Source of the DNA: Henriciella sp.
GTDB taxonomy: Bacteria; Pseudomonadota; Alphaproteobacteria; Caulobacterales; Hyphomonadaceae
Assembly: GCF_029937755.1 (NCBI RefSeq)
Contig: NZ_JAPYPG010000010.1
Location: forward strand, 18,783-82,782
Reading direction: 5' to 3'
Length of the DNA: 64,000 nt
Shown here one piece after another: positions 18,070 to 26,428 of the stretch. The number at the start of each line of letters is the position of its first letter. Positions within the stretch are counted from its first letter, which is position 1. Position numbers and translations under genes: made by a program. The notes beneath the pieces are model-generated. The model was not told where the DNA came from. It worked only from the letters and a program-made list of their open reading frames with translations, and made no database searches.

Positions 18070-18575
18070 CACCGCTCATCCGGTCACTGACCACGCTGCC
18101 GGTCATCATCGGCAGTTTCATCCTGATGGTCGTGATCGGAATGAGCTTCGCGCCCGTCCAGTCTGCCATCGACGGCCCGCTGCTCGACATGATCTGGACG
18201 GGAGACGCCGCCAGGGCGCGGCTGAACGAGATGACCGAGGTCCAGAAGACCGCGCACTTCTGGGGGACGATCCTCAATGACACGGCCTATCCGCTCGCCT
18301 ATGGCGCCTTCTTTGCCGGTCTCGCCGGGCGGTTTGCGCCGCCGCGTGTCACTGGCCTCGTCATGCTGCCGGCCCTGATGACCGTCATCGCCGATCTCGC
18401 CGAGAATACCGTTCAGGCCCTTGCCCTGACCGGCCAGCCCGGCCTGCTGACACTGAAGACGGTGCTCACGCCGCTCAAGTTCGGCCTGTTCCTGACAGCC
18501 GCCATCCTTGCGCTGGTGCTCGCGATCGCCGCGTTTGTGCGCTGGATCATGCGCCGGCGAGGGCCGTCTCGGTAG
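18066..18575 (+). CDS. membrane protein coupled to the CinA-N gene
   Basis: A 169-residue protein with four hydrophobic segments (about 12-32, 75-92, 100-118 and 138-160). Its start overlaps the stop of the upstream gene (ATGA), and its 3' end overlaps the convergent flavoprotein gene by 29 bases. No family recognised; coupling suggests a shared but unknown role. Confidence 0.75.
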   Translation: MTPLIRSLTTLPVIIGSFILMVVIGMSFAPVQSAIDGPLLDMIWTGDAARARLNEMTEVQKTAHFWGTILNDTAYPLAYGAFFAGLAGRFAPPRVTGLVMLPALMTVIADLAENTVQALALTGQPGLLTLKTVLTPLKFGLFLTAAILALVLAIAAFVRWIMRRRGPSR

Positions 18576-20247
18576 CGGCCTGAGCCTCGGCGATGGCGCG
18601 ATGGATGTCGCTCACCACAACGGAACCTTCGCCGACACTTGAGGCCACACGCTTGACCGATCCGATCCGCACGTCGCCCACCGCATAGACGCGTGGCCAG
18701 CTCGTCTCGTAACGCGTCGGCATCCGCTCCAGCGACCAGCCCGCGCGCACAAGATCGATATTGGCAAGGTCGGTGCCGGTCTTCACGAAGCCTTTCTCGT
18801 CGCAGCTCATATGCTGCGGCAGCCAGTCGGTGAAGGGCGCCGCCCCGATGAAGAGAAAGACAAAGGGCGTTTCGCAACGCTCCGAGGTCCCGTTCGCGCC
18901 ATTGCGGAAGGTTGTCCCGACAAGGCGGTCGGATATCGGGTCAGCGCCATCGATACCGTGCAGCGCCTCGATTTCCGTTGACGGGTGGAGATGGATGTTC
19001 GGCGTCTCCTCCAGACGCCGGACGAGATATTCCGACATGGTCTCGCGAATGTCGGGGCGGCGATAGAGGAGGTGCACGGTCCTGGCCGTCTGGCTGAGGA
19101 AGACGGCGCCCTGGCCGGCAGAGTTGCCGGCGCCGACAATGGCGACTTCCTGTCCGCCGCACAGCTGCGCCTCCATCGGTGTGGCGCCATAATAGATACC
19201 CCGGCCTTCGAAGCGGTCGAGATTGGGGATGGGCAGGCGGCGGTATTGCGCGCCCGTCGCGATCACCACAGCCCGCCCGCAGATTTTCCGGCCATCTTTC
19301 AGGCTGACGCAATAGCCGTCGTCATCCGGCTCAAGCGACATGGCGTGCGCTGGGGCCGCGATCCGCGCACCGAATTTCTGCGCCTGGATGGCGGCCCGCG
19401 CGGCGAGTTCGCGGCCCGATACGCCCATCGGGAAGCCGAGATAATTCTCGATCTTGGAGGAGGTGCCCGCCTGCCCACCGGGGCCGTCAGTGTCGAGCGT
19501 GATAACGCTCAGCCCTTCGGAGGCGGCATAGACCGAGGCGGCGAGCCCGGCCGGCCCGGCGCCGACCACGATGACATCCACAGCGCTGCCGTCGGGCAGA
19601 AGGTCTAGCCCGAAGGCTTCCGACAGCTCCTCCACGCTCGGCCGCGACATGATGCGAGACCGTCCGCGAATGACCACGGGCAGGGTGGCCTCGTCGATTT
19701 CGCGGGCATCCATGATCCGGCGGGCCAGCGGGTCTCTCGCCGGGTCGAGCCATTTGTGCGGCACCATGTGTTTCGACAGCAGGTCGCGCGCGGCGAAGAC
19801 ATCGCGGTCATGCGCGTCACCGATGACGATAACGGAACCGTGGTGGGCGTCCTGTGCAAAGGCGCGCCGCGCCGTCAGCGTGCGCACGAAGACGTCGGAA
19901 ATGGCGGAGTTCTCGACCAGCAGGCGCTGGAATGCGCTGTGCCGAATGTGCAGCACATCGCCTTCCTCGCCCATTTCCACGCGAGACAGCGAGGCCTGTC
20001 CGGTCAGCACCGTAATGTCTCCGGCAAACTGGCCACGCTCCATCCAGCCAGCGCGCTTGTCGCCTTCAGCGGTTTCGATGAAGATGTTGGTATGGCCTGA
20101 CAGCGTGATCAGGCAGTCCACGCCGGCATCACCTTCCTGGACGAGCAAGTCGCCGGGCCGGTGGTGCCGGATCTCGCCATAGGGTTTCAGCTGTTCGAGC
20201 TGGGCGTCACTGAAGGTGAAATTCACATCGGCAGGCGGCTTGGTCAT
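18547..20247 (-). CDS. cNMP-binding domain fused to thioredoxin-reductase-like flavoprotein
   Basis: A 566-residue protein. Residues about 10-125 form a cyclic-nucleotide-binding-like domain. After a linker, an FAD site begins with VIVVGAGPAGLAASVYAASEG and an NADPH site contains EVAIVGAGNSAGQGA; the C-terminal FAD motif is VYAVGDVRIG. The redox CxxC expected just before the NADPH motif is absent: the position reads YYGATPMEAQLCGGQ. It is therefore unlikely to reduce thioredoxin by the standard route and may be a ligand-gated NAD(P)H oxidoreductase. A divergent crotonase gene lies upstream. Confidence 0.88.
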   Translation of the reverse strand: MTKPPADVNFTFSDAQLEQLKPYGEIRHHRPGDLLVQEGDAGVDCLITLSGHTNIFIETAEGDKRAGWMERGQFAGDITVLTGQASLSRVEMGEEGDVLHIRHSAFQRLLVENSAISDVFVRTLTARRAFAQDAHHGSVIVIGDAHDRDVFAARDLLSKHMVPHKWLDPARDPLARRIMDAREIDEATLPVVIRGRSRIMSRPSVEELSEAFGLDLLPDGSAVDVIVVGAGPAGLAASVYAASEGLSVITLDTDGPGGQAGTSSKIENYLGFPMGVSGRELAARAAIQAQKFGARIAAPAHAMSLEPDDDGYCVSLKDGRKICGRAVVIATGAQYRRLPIPNLDRFEGRGIYYGATPMEAQLCGGQEVAIVGAGNSAGQGAVFLSQTARTVHLLYRRPDIRETMSEYLVRRLEETPNIHLHPSTEIEALHGIDGADPISDRLVGTTFRNGANGTSERCETPFVFLFIGAAPFTDWLPQHMSCDEKGFVKTGTDLANIDLVRAGWSLERMPTRYETSWPRVYAVGDVRIGSVKRVASSVGEGSVVVSDIHRAIAEAQAATETALAGA

Positions 20248-20326
20248 GGATTGCCTCTTGGATGACGCTACGCCAGCAGGCTAAGTCTGGCGCATCTGAA
20301 AATAGGTCTGCTGCCGGAGGAAAGCC

Positions 20327-21100
20327 ATGTCTGATCCAATCGTCCTCGTCGAAAAGGACGGCCCTGTCGCCGTCGTGACGCTGAACCGCCCCGATGCCCT
20401 GAATGCGCTCAGCCGCGATTTGCGCCGGGAGATCGTGAAAACTTTCCAGGCGCTCGCAAAGGATGACGATGTCCGCGCTGTCGTGCTGACCGGTGCCGGA
20501 CGGGCCTTCACCGCAGGCGTGGACCTGAAGGAAGCAGGCCAGACCGGCTTCGCGCTCGGCGCCGATGGCGGCGACATCGATCTCGCCAAGGGGCTGGAAG
20601 CCTTTCCCTGGCCGATCATCGGCGCGATCAACGGCTTTGCCATCACAGGCGGTTTCGAGCTTGCGCTGATGTGTGACGTGTTGCTGGCCTCGGAGAATGC
20701 CAAGTTTGCCGATACCCATGCCCGCGTCGGCATCATGCCCGGCTGGGGGCTCAGCCAGAAGCTGTCGCGCCTCATCGGTATCAGCCGGGCCAAGGAACTC
20801 TCTCTGACCGGCAACTTCCTCGATGCCGAGACCGCTGAGCGCTGGGGCCTGGTCAATCGTGTCTATGCGGCTGACGAGCTGGTGCCGGCCGCCATCAAGA
20901 TGGGTCACGATATGGCGAGCTGCATTCCGGACATGCTGAAGAAGTACAAGAAGGTCATCGATGACGGGTTTGACGTGCCCTTTGGCGAGGCGATGGACCT
21001 TGAGATCAAGCGCTCTGCAGAGCATGCCGCGAGCGTCACGGCGGAAAGCGTCGAGGAAGCGCGCAAGGCGGTCACCCAGCGTGGCCGCGGCCAAAATTAG
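20327..21100 (+). CDS. enoyl-CoA hydratase/isomerase (crotonase) family
   Basis: A 257-residue crotonase-fold enzyme acting on acyl-CoA thioesters. The oxyanion-hole segments are GRAFTAGVDLKEAG and GFAITGGFELALMCD. The region that carries the first catalytic Glu in canonical hydratases reads THARVGIMPGWGLSQ, with His where Glu is expected, so the exact reaction is uncertain. GGAGGAAAGCC precedes the ATG. Confidence 0.9.
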   Translation: MSDPIVLVEKDGPVAVVTLNRPDALNALSRDLRREIVKTFQALAKDDDVRAVVLTGAGRAFTAGVDLKEAGQTGFALGADGGDIDLAKGLEAFPWPIIGAINGFAITGGFELALMCDVLLASENAKFADTHARVGIMPGWGLSQKLSRLIGISRAKELSLTGNFLDAETAERWGLVNRVYAADELVPAAIKMGHDMASCIPDMLKKYKKVIDDGFDVPFGEAMDLEIKRSAEHAASVTAESVEEARKAVTQRGRGQN

Positions 21101-21170
21101 CAATCGGTCACGAACGGCAACCCGTCCGTGAGGTTTTGCGTTTAACCCGTGAAACCTCATGGAGCCTGCT

Positions 21171-21503
21171 ATGAAGCACCCTCAATTCCTCGCCATCGCT
21201 GCAGCTGCCGCGCTTTCAATGCCCGCCAGCGCGCAGATCGCCACCAGCAATGAGGATGGTGCAACAGGCGCCTACACCTCTGACGTGGAGTCCTCCTACA
21301 CCTCGGAAGGCCGGTATGGCCCGAGGACCGCGATCGATGACCTGCGCGCCGGTGTCGACAAGGACAGGGAACAGATGGAGCGCGTCCGCCAGCGGCAGCT
21401 GAGCGAGCGCTCCAAGCCCGAGACAGACATTGAGCCCCTGATATTCGGGCCCCAGCCCGAAGCGGCCCCGGAAGACACCGACGCGGACCCCGAGACCGAC
21501 TAG
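21171..21503 (+). CDS. exported protein, unknown function
   Basis: A 110-residue protein with a clear signal peptide (MKHPQFLAIAAAAAL, cleavage near ASA-Q). The mature part is polar, with several Glu/Asp-Pro stretches near the C-terminus. The ATG at 21171 is used because GGAG lies about 8 bases before it. No family recognised. Confidence 0.7.
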   Translation: MKHPQFLAIAAAAALSMPASAQIATSNEDGATGAYTSDVESSYTSEGRYGPRTAIDDLRAGVDKDREQMERVRQRQLSERSKPETDIEPLIFGPQPEAAPEDTDADPETD

Positions 21504-21569
21504 GCACGGAACTGCCTCATCCGGTCTCCGTTGATCTGGCAACAGATTTACAGACAACGGAGACCGCAT

Positions 21570-22058
21570 TTGAGACAGAACGTCCTGCTATGCGTCACAG
21601 CGTTTGCCCTTGCGCCGGGGGCGGTTGCCCAGACGGCGAATACCTATGCCTATGCCAGCGACTATGAGGTCGCCAGCTGGCCGGTCGAAGACCGCGTCCG
21701 GCCTGAGCCGCGTGATCCGAATAAACTTCAGACGAACAGTGAACTCCTCGGTGGCCCCGTGCCCCAGGTCGAACGCCACCAGATAAGGAACGGCGAAGAC
21801 AATAATGTTCGCGTCGTCATGACGGATGCCACGCGAGCGCGTGTAAACGCTTCGAATGCGGGCGGCCTGCCGGGCCGTGAAGTTGAAAACCGGCTGGGCA
21901 CCTCGCTCGGCCGGATCGCCGTCGCCGAGCGTGACCGGGCAGGGGGTATCAGCACGATCTGGGTGCAGCCGCCCTTCCGCGAGACTGGCGAGTTGCGTCA
22001 GGTCGATGTGCGCTCCGTTACGCTGCGGAATGGCCGCGTGATTGTCGAAACCCGCTAG
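21570..22058 (+). CDS. exported protein, unknown function (TTG start)
   Basis: A 162-residue protein starting at TTG: GGAG lies 7 bases upstream (21559-21562) and the start directly precedes a signal peptide (RQNVLLCVTAFALAPGAVAQ). The frame upstream has no better start. The mature protein has no family I recognise. It follows another exported protein by 66 bases and may share its transcript. Confidence 0.65.
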   Translation: MRQNVLLCVTAFALAPGAVAQTANTYAYASDYEVASWPVEDRVRPEPRDPNKLQTNSELLGGPVPQVERHQIRNGEDNNVRVVMTDATRARVNASNAGGLPGREVENRLGTSLGRIAVAERDRAGGISTIWVQPPFRETGELRQVDVRSVTLRNGRVIVETR

Positions 22059-22144
22059 GGAAAGGCCGTCTGCGGCGAGATTGCACTTGTCAGCCAAGGC
22101 CAGATTGAGTGTAACGCACTCCAATAAACAAGGGAGTGCCTGCC

Positions 22145-23356
22145 ATGAGAGACGTCGTCATTTGTTCCCCGCTTCGCACAGCCGTTGGCGGCTTTGGCGG
22201 CAGTTTCCGCGATGTTCAGGCGCCTGATCTCGCCTCCCATATCGTCAAGGCGCTGATGGAAAAGACGAAGCTTCCCGCAGAAGCCGTCGAGGACAGCGTG
22301 TTCGCGCAGTGCTATCCGTCCATGGAAGGTCCGGCGCTTGGCCGCATGGTCGCCCTGGATGCAGGGCTGACCACAGGGACGGCTGGCATCCAGATCGACC
22401 GGCGCTGCGGCTCCGGCCTGCAGGCGGTCATCTACGCCATCATGCAGATCGCGACCGGCGCCAGCGACGTGATGATCGCAGGCGGCGCTGAAAGCATGTC
22501 GAACGCGCCCTTCTTCTCGAACCATATGCGCTGGCAGATCAAGGGTGACGGGCTGATGCTGCATGATGCGCTCACGCGTGGGCGCTATACCGCCGGCGGC
22601 AAGAACCATCCTGTTCCGGGCGGCATGATCGAGACTGCAGAAAATCTCCGCAAGGAGTATCAGATCAGCCGCGAAGCCCAGGATGAGTTCGCCTACAACT
22701 CCCACATGAAGGCGGCGGCCGCGCAGAAGAGCGGCAAGTTCGCCGAAGAAATCGTCCCCTTCACGATCAAGGGCCGGAAGGGCGACACAGTCGTGTCCGA
22801 GGACGAGCATATCCGTCCTGATTCCAGCCTCGAAAAGCTTTCCAGCCTGCGTGCGATCTTCGGCAAGAAGGACGCGGAAGCCACTGTCACGGCAGGCAAT
22901 GCTTCCGGCCAGAATGATGGCGCGGCCGCCTGCATCGTCTGCACGCGCGAGGCAGCAGAGAAATACGGCCTGAAACCGCTGGCCCGGCTCGTCTCCTGGT
23001 CGGTCGCGGGCGTTGGCCCGGAAGTCATGGGCATCGGCCCCGTCCCCTCAAGCCAGAAAGCGATGGATCGCGCCGGGCTGAAGCTCGCCGATATCGATGT
23101 CATTGAGCTGAACGAAGCCTTCGCCGCGCAGGTACTCGCTTGCACCAAGGCGCTCGGCTTTGAGGACGGCGACTATGAGCGCCTCAACCCGAACGGCTCC
23201 GGCATTTCGCTCGGACATCCCGTCGGCTGTACCGGCGTGCGCATCCTGACGACCATGCTCAATGAAATGGAGCGCCGGGAAGCGCGTTACGGTCTGGAGA
23301 CGATGTGTATCGGTGGCGGCCAGGGCCTCGCCGCGATCTTCGAACGGGTCGCGTAG
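22145..23356 (+). CDS. acetyl-CoA C-acyltransferase (thiolase)
   Basis: Thiolytic or Claisen reaction on acyl-CoAs in the cytoplasm. The 403-residue enzyme has the nucleophile C88 in DRRCGSGLQAV, the NEAFAAQ motif, the catalytic His in GHPVGCTGVRI, and the second Cys in CIGGGQGLA. AGGGAG 8 bases upstream supports the ATG at 22145 over a GTG three codons earlier. It could act in beta-oxidation or acetoacetyl-CoA formation. Confidence 0.94.
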   Translation: MRDVVICSPLRTAVGGFGGSFRDVQAPDLASHIVKALMEKTKLPAEAVEDSVFAQCYPSMEGPALGRMVALDAGLTTGTAGIQIDRRCGSGLQAVIYAIMQIATGASDVMIAGGAESMSNAPFFSNHMRWQIKGDGLMLHDALTRGRYTAGGKNHPVPGGMIETAENLRKEYQISREAQDEFAYNSHMKAAAAQKSGKFAEEIVPFTIKGRKGDTVVSEDEHIRPDSSLEKLSSLRAIFGKKDAEATVTAGNASGQNDGAAACIVCTREAAEKYGLKPLARLVSWSVAGVGPEVMGIGPVPSSQKAMDRAGLKLADIDVIELNEAFAAQVLACTKALGFEDGDYERLNPNGSGISLGHPVGCTGVRILTTMLNEMERREARYGLETMCIGGGQGLAAIFERVA

Positions 23357-23424
23357 AAGGCTGGCGCTTCTTCTTGCGGGCAGCGTCCAAGCTGCATATG
23401 AGGCAAGGGGCGGTCATGCCGTCA

Positions 23425-23471
23425 GCGGGCGTGGCGAAATTGGTAAACGCAAGGGACTTAAAATCCCTTAG
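23425..23471 (+). tRNA. tRNA-Leu(UAA), 5' half only, interrupted by the prophage
   Basis: The acceptor 5' strand, D-arm and full anticodon arm are recognisable: stem AGGGA/TCCCT (23452-23456 and 23464-23468) with loop CTTAAAA and anticodon TAA. No variable arm, T-arm or acceptor 3' strand follows; the sequence passes directly into the integrase 3' end. This is the attachment site, and the crossover probably lies in the anticodon arm. The rest of the tRNA should be at the far end of the element outside the window. Confidence 0.85.
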
Positions 23472-23485
23472 AAGCTTTGCCCAAA

Positions 23486-24565
23486 TCATTGTTTTCTTGC
23501 CTTTTTTCTGCTCTTGCTTGTGACCGCTTCGGGACTATTGGGGGACAGGCCGTCAAGAGCGGCCCTCAGATCGTCCTCGCTAGCATTGGCGTATCGCACT
23601 GTCGACTGGATGCTTGCGTGTCCGAGCAAGCGCTGTGCCAGCTTTAGGTTGCCGGTCTTGCGAAGCATCGTCGTGCCGGCATGGTGGCGAGCGCCGTGGA
23701 TCACGCGGGGCATATCCAGCCCGGCATCCTTCGCCGCCTTGCGCAGCCGGTAGTCGAGTGAGCCGAAACTGATGGCCTGGTCGCCTTCATGCCAGATGTA
23801 TTCCAGCTTGAGCGCGGTCGCTCGCGAGGCCATTGCCGCCATGATGCGCGCGTCTTCATCCCTGAGCGGCAGAAGCAGGGCCTCATCGTGCTTGCGGTAC
23901 TTTCCGGGGATGGTCAGCCGCTTGGCCTCTCCATCGACGTCAGCGGGCCTTATTTTCAATTCGCTGCGGCGGAGGCCGTAGGTGAGCAGAAGGTGAAGCG
24001 CGAACCGGGCGACCGGATCGAGGGCGGATTTCCATGCGGCCATCTGCCTCTGGCTGTATTCGCGGTGCTGCGGCTTCGGTTCCGAAAGCCTGAGCGAACG
24101 CCAGTCGATCTCCGGCATGCCCTTGGCCTTCCATACCTTACGGGCGCGGTTGAGCAGGGGTCTTAATGTTGTGTCGATCAGATCCCGGTTGACGGTGGTG
24201 TTCGATGGCCTGCGGCCCTTGTGATTGAGCCCGCGGCGCTTTGCGATCGCTTCCACGATATCGGGCGCGTCGATCTCTCTCAGAAGCTTGTGCGGGCCGA
24301 CGCAGGCGAGCATCATGGCGAGGCGGCGTTCAACGGTCTTTGCGTCCCGCTTGTCCTGGCCGACTTCATCCCAATACCGGGACGCGGCCATGTCGAGGGT
24401 CATCTCTCCCGCGTCCTTGCCAATGCCGGTAGCGGCTTCAAGTCGTCTCTGTCGCTCCACGGCTTCGGCTGACCGTTTCGTGTCCTGCCCCGTCGAGCCG
24501 TAGTAACGCCGCCCTTTGAGGACGAAGTCATAGTGGAAGAATCGGCCTTTCCGGTAGACTGACAT
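23486..24565 (-). CDS. int: phage integrase, tyrosine recombinase
   Basis: Catalyses site-specific integration and excision at the tRNA-Leu site. The 359-residue protein has an N-terminal arm-binding region, a core-binding domain (about 55-155) and a catalytic domain with R199 (GLRRSE), H290 and R293 (HGARHH), H316 (LLGHAS) and the nucleophile Y325 (VRYA). The stop is about 17 bases from the tRNA anticodon arm, so the gene abuts the attachment site and points toward it. Its 5' end overlaps the excisionase-like gene by 166 bases. Confidence 0.95.
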   Translation of the reverse strand: MSVYRKGRFFHYDFVLKGRRYYGSTGQDTKRSAEAVERQRRLEAATGIGKDAGEMTLDMAASRYWDEVGQDKRDAKTVERRLAMMLACVGPHKLLREIDAPDIVEAIAKRRGLNHKGRRPSNTTVNRDLIDTTLRPLLNRARKVWKAKGMPEIDWRSLRLSEPKPQHREYSQRQMAAWKSALDPVARFALHLLLTYGLRRSELKIRPADVDGEAKRLTIPGKYRKHDEALLLPLRDEDARIMAAMASRATALKLEYIWHEGDQAISFGSLDYRLRKAAKDAGLDMPRVIHGARHHAGTTMLRKTGNLKLAQRLLGHASIQSTVRYANASEDDLRAALDGLSPNSPEAVTSKSRKKARKQ

Positions 24566-24762
24566 TTTGCCCTCTCGATATAGTCCAGCACGTCAGACAG
24601 GCTGAACCGATAATCCCGGCCCTCCCTGATGGCGGGCAGCATACCGGCTTGCACGCGGTTTCTGACCGTCTTCGGATCTCTGCCCAGCATCTCGGCCACC
24701 TCATGCGTGGAAAGCAAGGGGGTGCGAGAAAATCTCTGCCCGGATGCCACCCGTCCTGTCAT
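24400..24762 (-). CDS. putative excisionase / MerR-like HTH protein
   Basis: A 120-residue protein with a winged-helix DNA-binding region (LLSTHEVAEMLGRDPKTVRN, then VQAGMLPAIREGRDYRF) typical of helix_turn_helix_17 excisionases. The C-terminal half is low-complexity and overlaps the integrase 5' end in another frame. The ATG overlaps the stop of the upstream 51-residue gene (ATGA). Position next to the integrase supports a role in excision. Confidence 0.7.
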   Translation of the reverse strand: MTGRVASGQRFSRTPLLSTHEVAEMLGRDPKTVRNRVQAGMLPAIREGRDYRFSLSDVLDYIERAKCQSTGKADSSTMTSSSKGGVTTARRGRTRNGQPKPWSDRDDLKPLPALARTRER

Positions 24763-24914
24763 GGGCGGTCCTTGGGGGTGGGGCTCTGCGTTGTTTGCGT
24801 ACGGCATTTGCGCTCCGGGAACTTCCCGGGTTGCACGAACTCCAGACACACGCGGCAATACTTGCCATTGCCGACGATGACCCAATCATGTTTTGGATTG
24901 TCTGGTGGCCCCAT
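24759..24914 (-). CDS. small protein with Cys pair (possible zinc ribbon)
   Basis: A 51-residue protein found by reading the strand directly: it starts MGPPDNPKHDWV and carries GKYCRVCLEF and a later Cys at residue 37. GGGAG lies about 4-9 bases upstream of its ATG, and its TGA overlaps the excisionase ATG. The H-x-W and C-x-x-C spacing recalls small phage zinc proteins; function unknown. Confidence 0.6.
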   Translation of the reverse strand: MGPPDNPKHDWVIVGNGKYCRVCLEFVQPGKFPERKCRTQTTQSPTPKDRP

Positions 24915-24915
24915 A

Positions 24916-25386
24916 TCACTCCCCTCCATCCGATAGAGAAGCTGCGCGGCGGGGCTTGGCGATGCCGTCAGGAAATTCAGCCAGCAACGATTTGCTCTTT
25001 GGAAGGTCGCCTATTTCGCGGTAATGTGTCGGCTCGGAGAACGTCGGAAGTGATGTCTCGTTTTCATCGCCAGACAGCAACCATTTTCCGTTGTCGTAAT
25101 AAGCGGTCCACGCTTCACCGACTGACCAGTAAGGCGGCCCATCCCAGCCATCATTGACGCAGACAAGCCAAGTGTCACCATTCTTCGCTGTTTCATCAAT
25201 CTCCCGCCACCCAGCGGGGATGAGAGAGGCGGAGCGGAGACGGCGGGCGGCTTCGAGCATAACGTTTGACACCCTGTCCCATTCGATCAGCGAGAGTCCC
25301 AGCGGGACGTTTGCAAGCCGTTCTGTGATGTGCTCCACATGTTCCGCCAGCGCTTCCGCGCTCAATTCCTTCAAAATATCAGTCAT
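24916..25386 (-). CDS. phage protein of unknown function
   Basis: A 156-residue protein. An N-terminal helical part (LKELSAEALAEHVEHITERL) is followed by a Trp-rich beta region (GWREIDETAKNGDTWLV, PYWSVGEAWTAYYDNGKW) that ends in PTHYREIGDLP, a layout like phage DUF551-type proteins. Its ATG overlaps the 3' end of the HNH gene upstream. Role unknown. Confidence 0.7.
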   Translation of the reverse strand: MTDILKELSAEALAEHVEHITERLANVPLGLSLIEWDRVSNVMLEAARRLRSASLIPAGWREIDETAKNGDTWLVCVNDGWDGPPYWSVGEAWTAYYDNGKWLLSGDENETSLPTFSEPTHYREIGDLPKSKSLLAEFPDGIAKPRRAASLSDGGE

Positions 25387-25949
25387 GAAGCTCTCCCGTG
25401 GTTGGGGTGAAAGTTGTGCCGATGCTCTGCGCCTTTGCGCGCTTTGATGGCGTCGGTTTTGTTTGGGAATGAGCCGATATGCTGGCGGCGACAATTGACT
25501 TGAATGAACGCTATCCAGCGGCCATTTCGCTTGTCGTGATAAACGCCGGGATGGCCGGACTTATTATTTGCCTGAAGCTTACTGTTTTTTCGGTTATCGG
25601 CTTTAGTAACCGATCTTAAGTTGGCCCAGCGGTTGTCCGTCCTGTTGCCGTTTATGTGGTCGACTTCGTGCTCAGGCCAATCGCCTGTCATCATGCAAAA
25701 AATGACGCGGTGCGCTTTGTAGGCTTTGTTGAAAACAAGGCCTAGATGATAGCCGTCATCACTTATTCGCCTGAAAGTTTCTTGGCCGCAGAACCTTTTG
25801 TTCCAGCTATCGGCTTTGCCCCGGCTGCTTCCGTATTTGCATAATTTAAATAGCCACGCAGGCCGCTCTCTCCAGTACAGCTTGCCCGTATCTGAATCAT
25901 ATCGCAGCAGGCGGTTTAGTAGTTTGGAGGAAGGAAGCTTTCTAGTCAT
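25383..25949 (-). CDS. HNH endonuclease with AP2 DNA-binding domain
   Basis: A 188-residue homing-type endonuclease. The HNH motif is EVDHINGNRTDNRWANLR (about 100-118), and a C-terminal AP2-like domain includes GHPGVYHDKRNGRWIAFI. The gene is visibly richer in A+T than its neighbours, which suggests recent transfer. It sits in the early operon with 4-8-base overlaps at both ends, so it may be an operon passenger. Confidence 0.85.
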   Translation of the reverse strand: MTRKLPSSKLLNRLLRYDSDTGKLYWRERPAWLFKLCKYGSSRGKADSWNKRFCGQETFRRISDDGYHLGLVFNKAYKAHRVIFCMMTGDWPEHEVDHINGNRTDNRWANLRSVTKADNRKNSKLQANNKSGHPGVYHDKRNGRWIAFIQVNCRRQHIGSFPNKTDAIKARKGAEHRHNFHPNHGRAS

Positions 25950-26202
25950 TTTCAACCTCCACCAAACGCCCGCTTCGATAGGCGTTGACGAGGGCGACGA
26001 TGAAGGAGGCGTCCGCGTCGTAGGTTGGGCTTGACAGAAACGTATCAGCCAATCGTCGCTCAACCGCGTTGCCGAACACCGTATTACCTTCAAACGTGCC
26101 GATCGTGCTTCCTTTGATCCATGAGTCGTTCTTGGGGTCTGTGCAGACAATCCAGTCACCCTGTGCAGCAGCCGCACTCAGTTCTTCCAGCTTACTCGTC
26201 AT
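25942..26202 (-). CDS. small phage protein, unknown
   Basis: An 86-residue protein starting MTSKLEELSAAAAQGDW, with the segment ADASFIVALVNAYRSGRL near the C-terminus that recurs in many small phage early proteins. Overlaps the next gene by 8 bases. Function unknown. Confidence 0.65.
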   Translation of the reverse strand: MTSKLEELSAAAAQGDWIVCTDPKNDSWIKGSTIGTFEGNTVFGNAVERRLADTFLSSPTYDADASFIVALVNAYRSGRLVEVEND

Positions 26203-26428
26203 TGGGAGTTTCCTTTGAGGGTTCCAGATCATTTTCGTCCAGCTGGTCGATCAGGTCTTCAATCGCTACACTGGCAAGCATGGCGGCCGCCTTGACGTAA
26301 GCTTGCGTGGCCCGCTCGTCCTTGAATGTCGGAGACCAATCCTTGTGTGACTTGAAGCCTTTGCAGAGGATCGATCTGGCGTCGTTCATCATTTCGTAAG
26401 CGCGATAGATGGCGTGCGGGTCACTCAT
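26192..26428 (-). CDS. small phage protein, unknown
   Basis: A 78-residue, mostly helical acidic protein; the C-terminal part reads VAIEDLIDQLDENDLEPS. It overlaps both neighbours by a few bases, as expected in a tightly packed early operon. Function unknown. Confidence 0.65.
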   Translation of the reverse strand: MSDPHAIYRAYEMMNDARSILCKGFKSHKDWSPTFKDERATQAYVKAAAMLASVAIEDLIDQLDENDLEPSKETPNDE

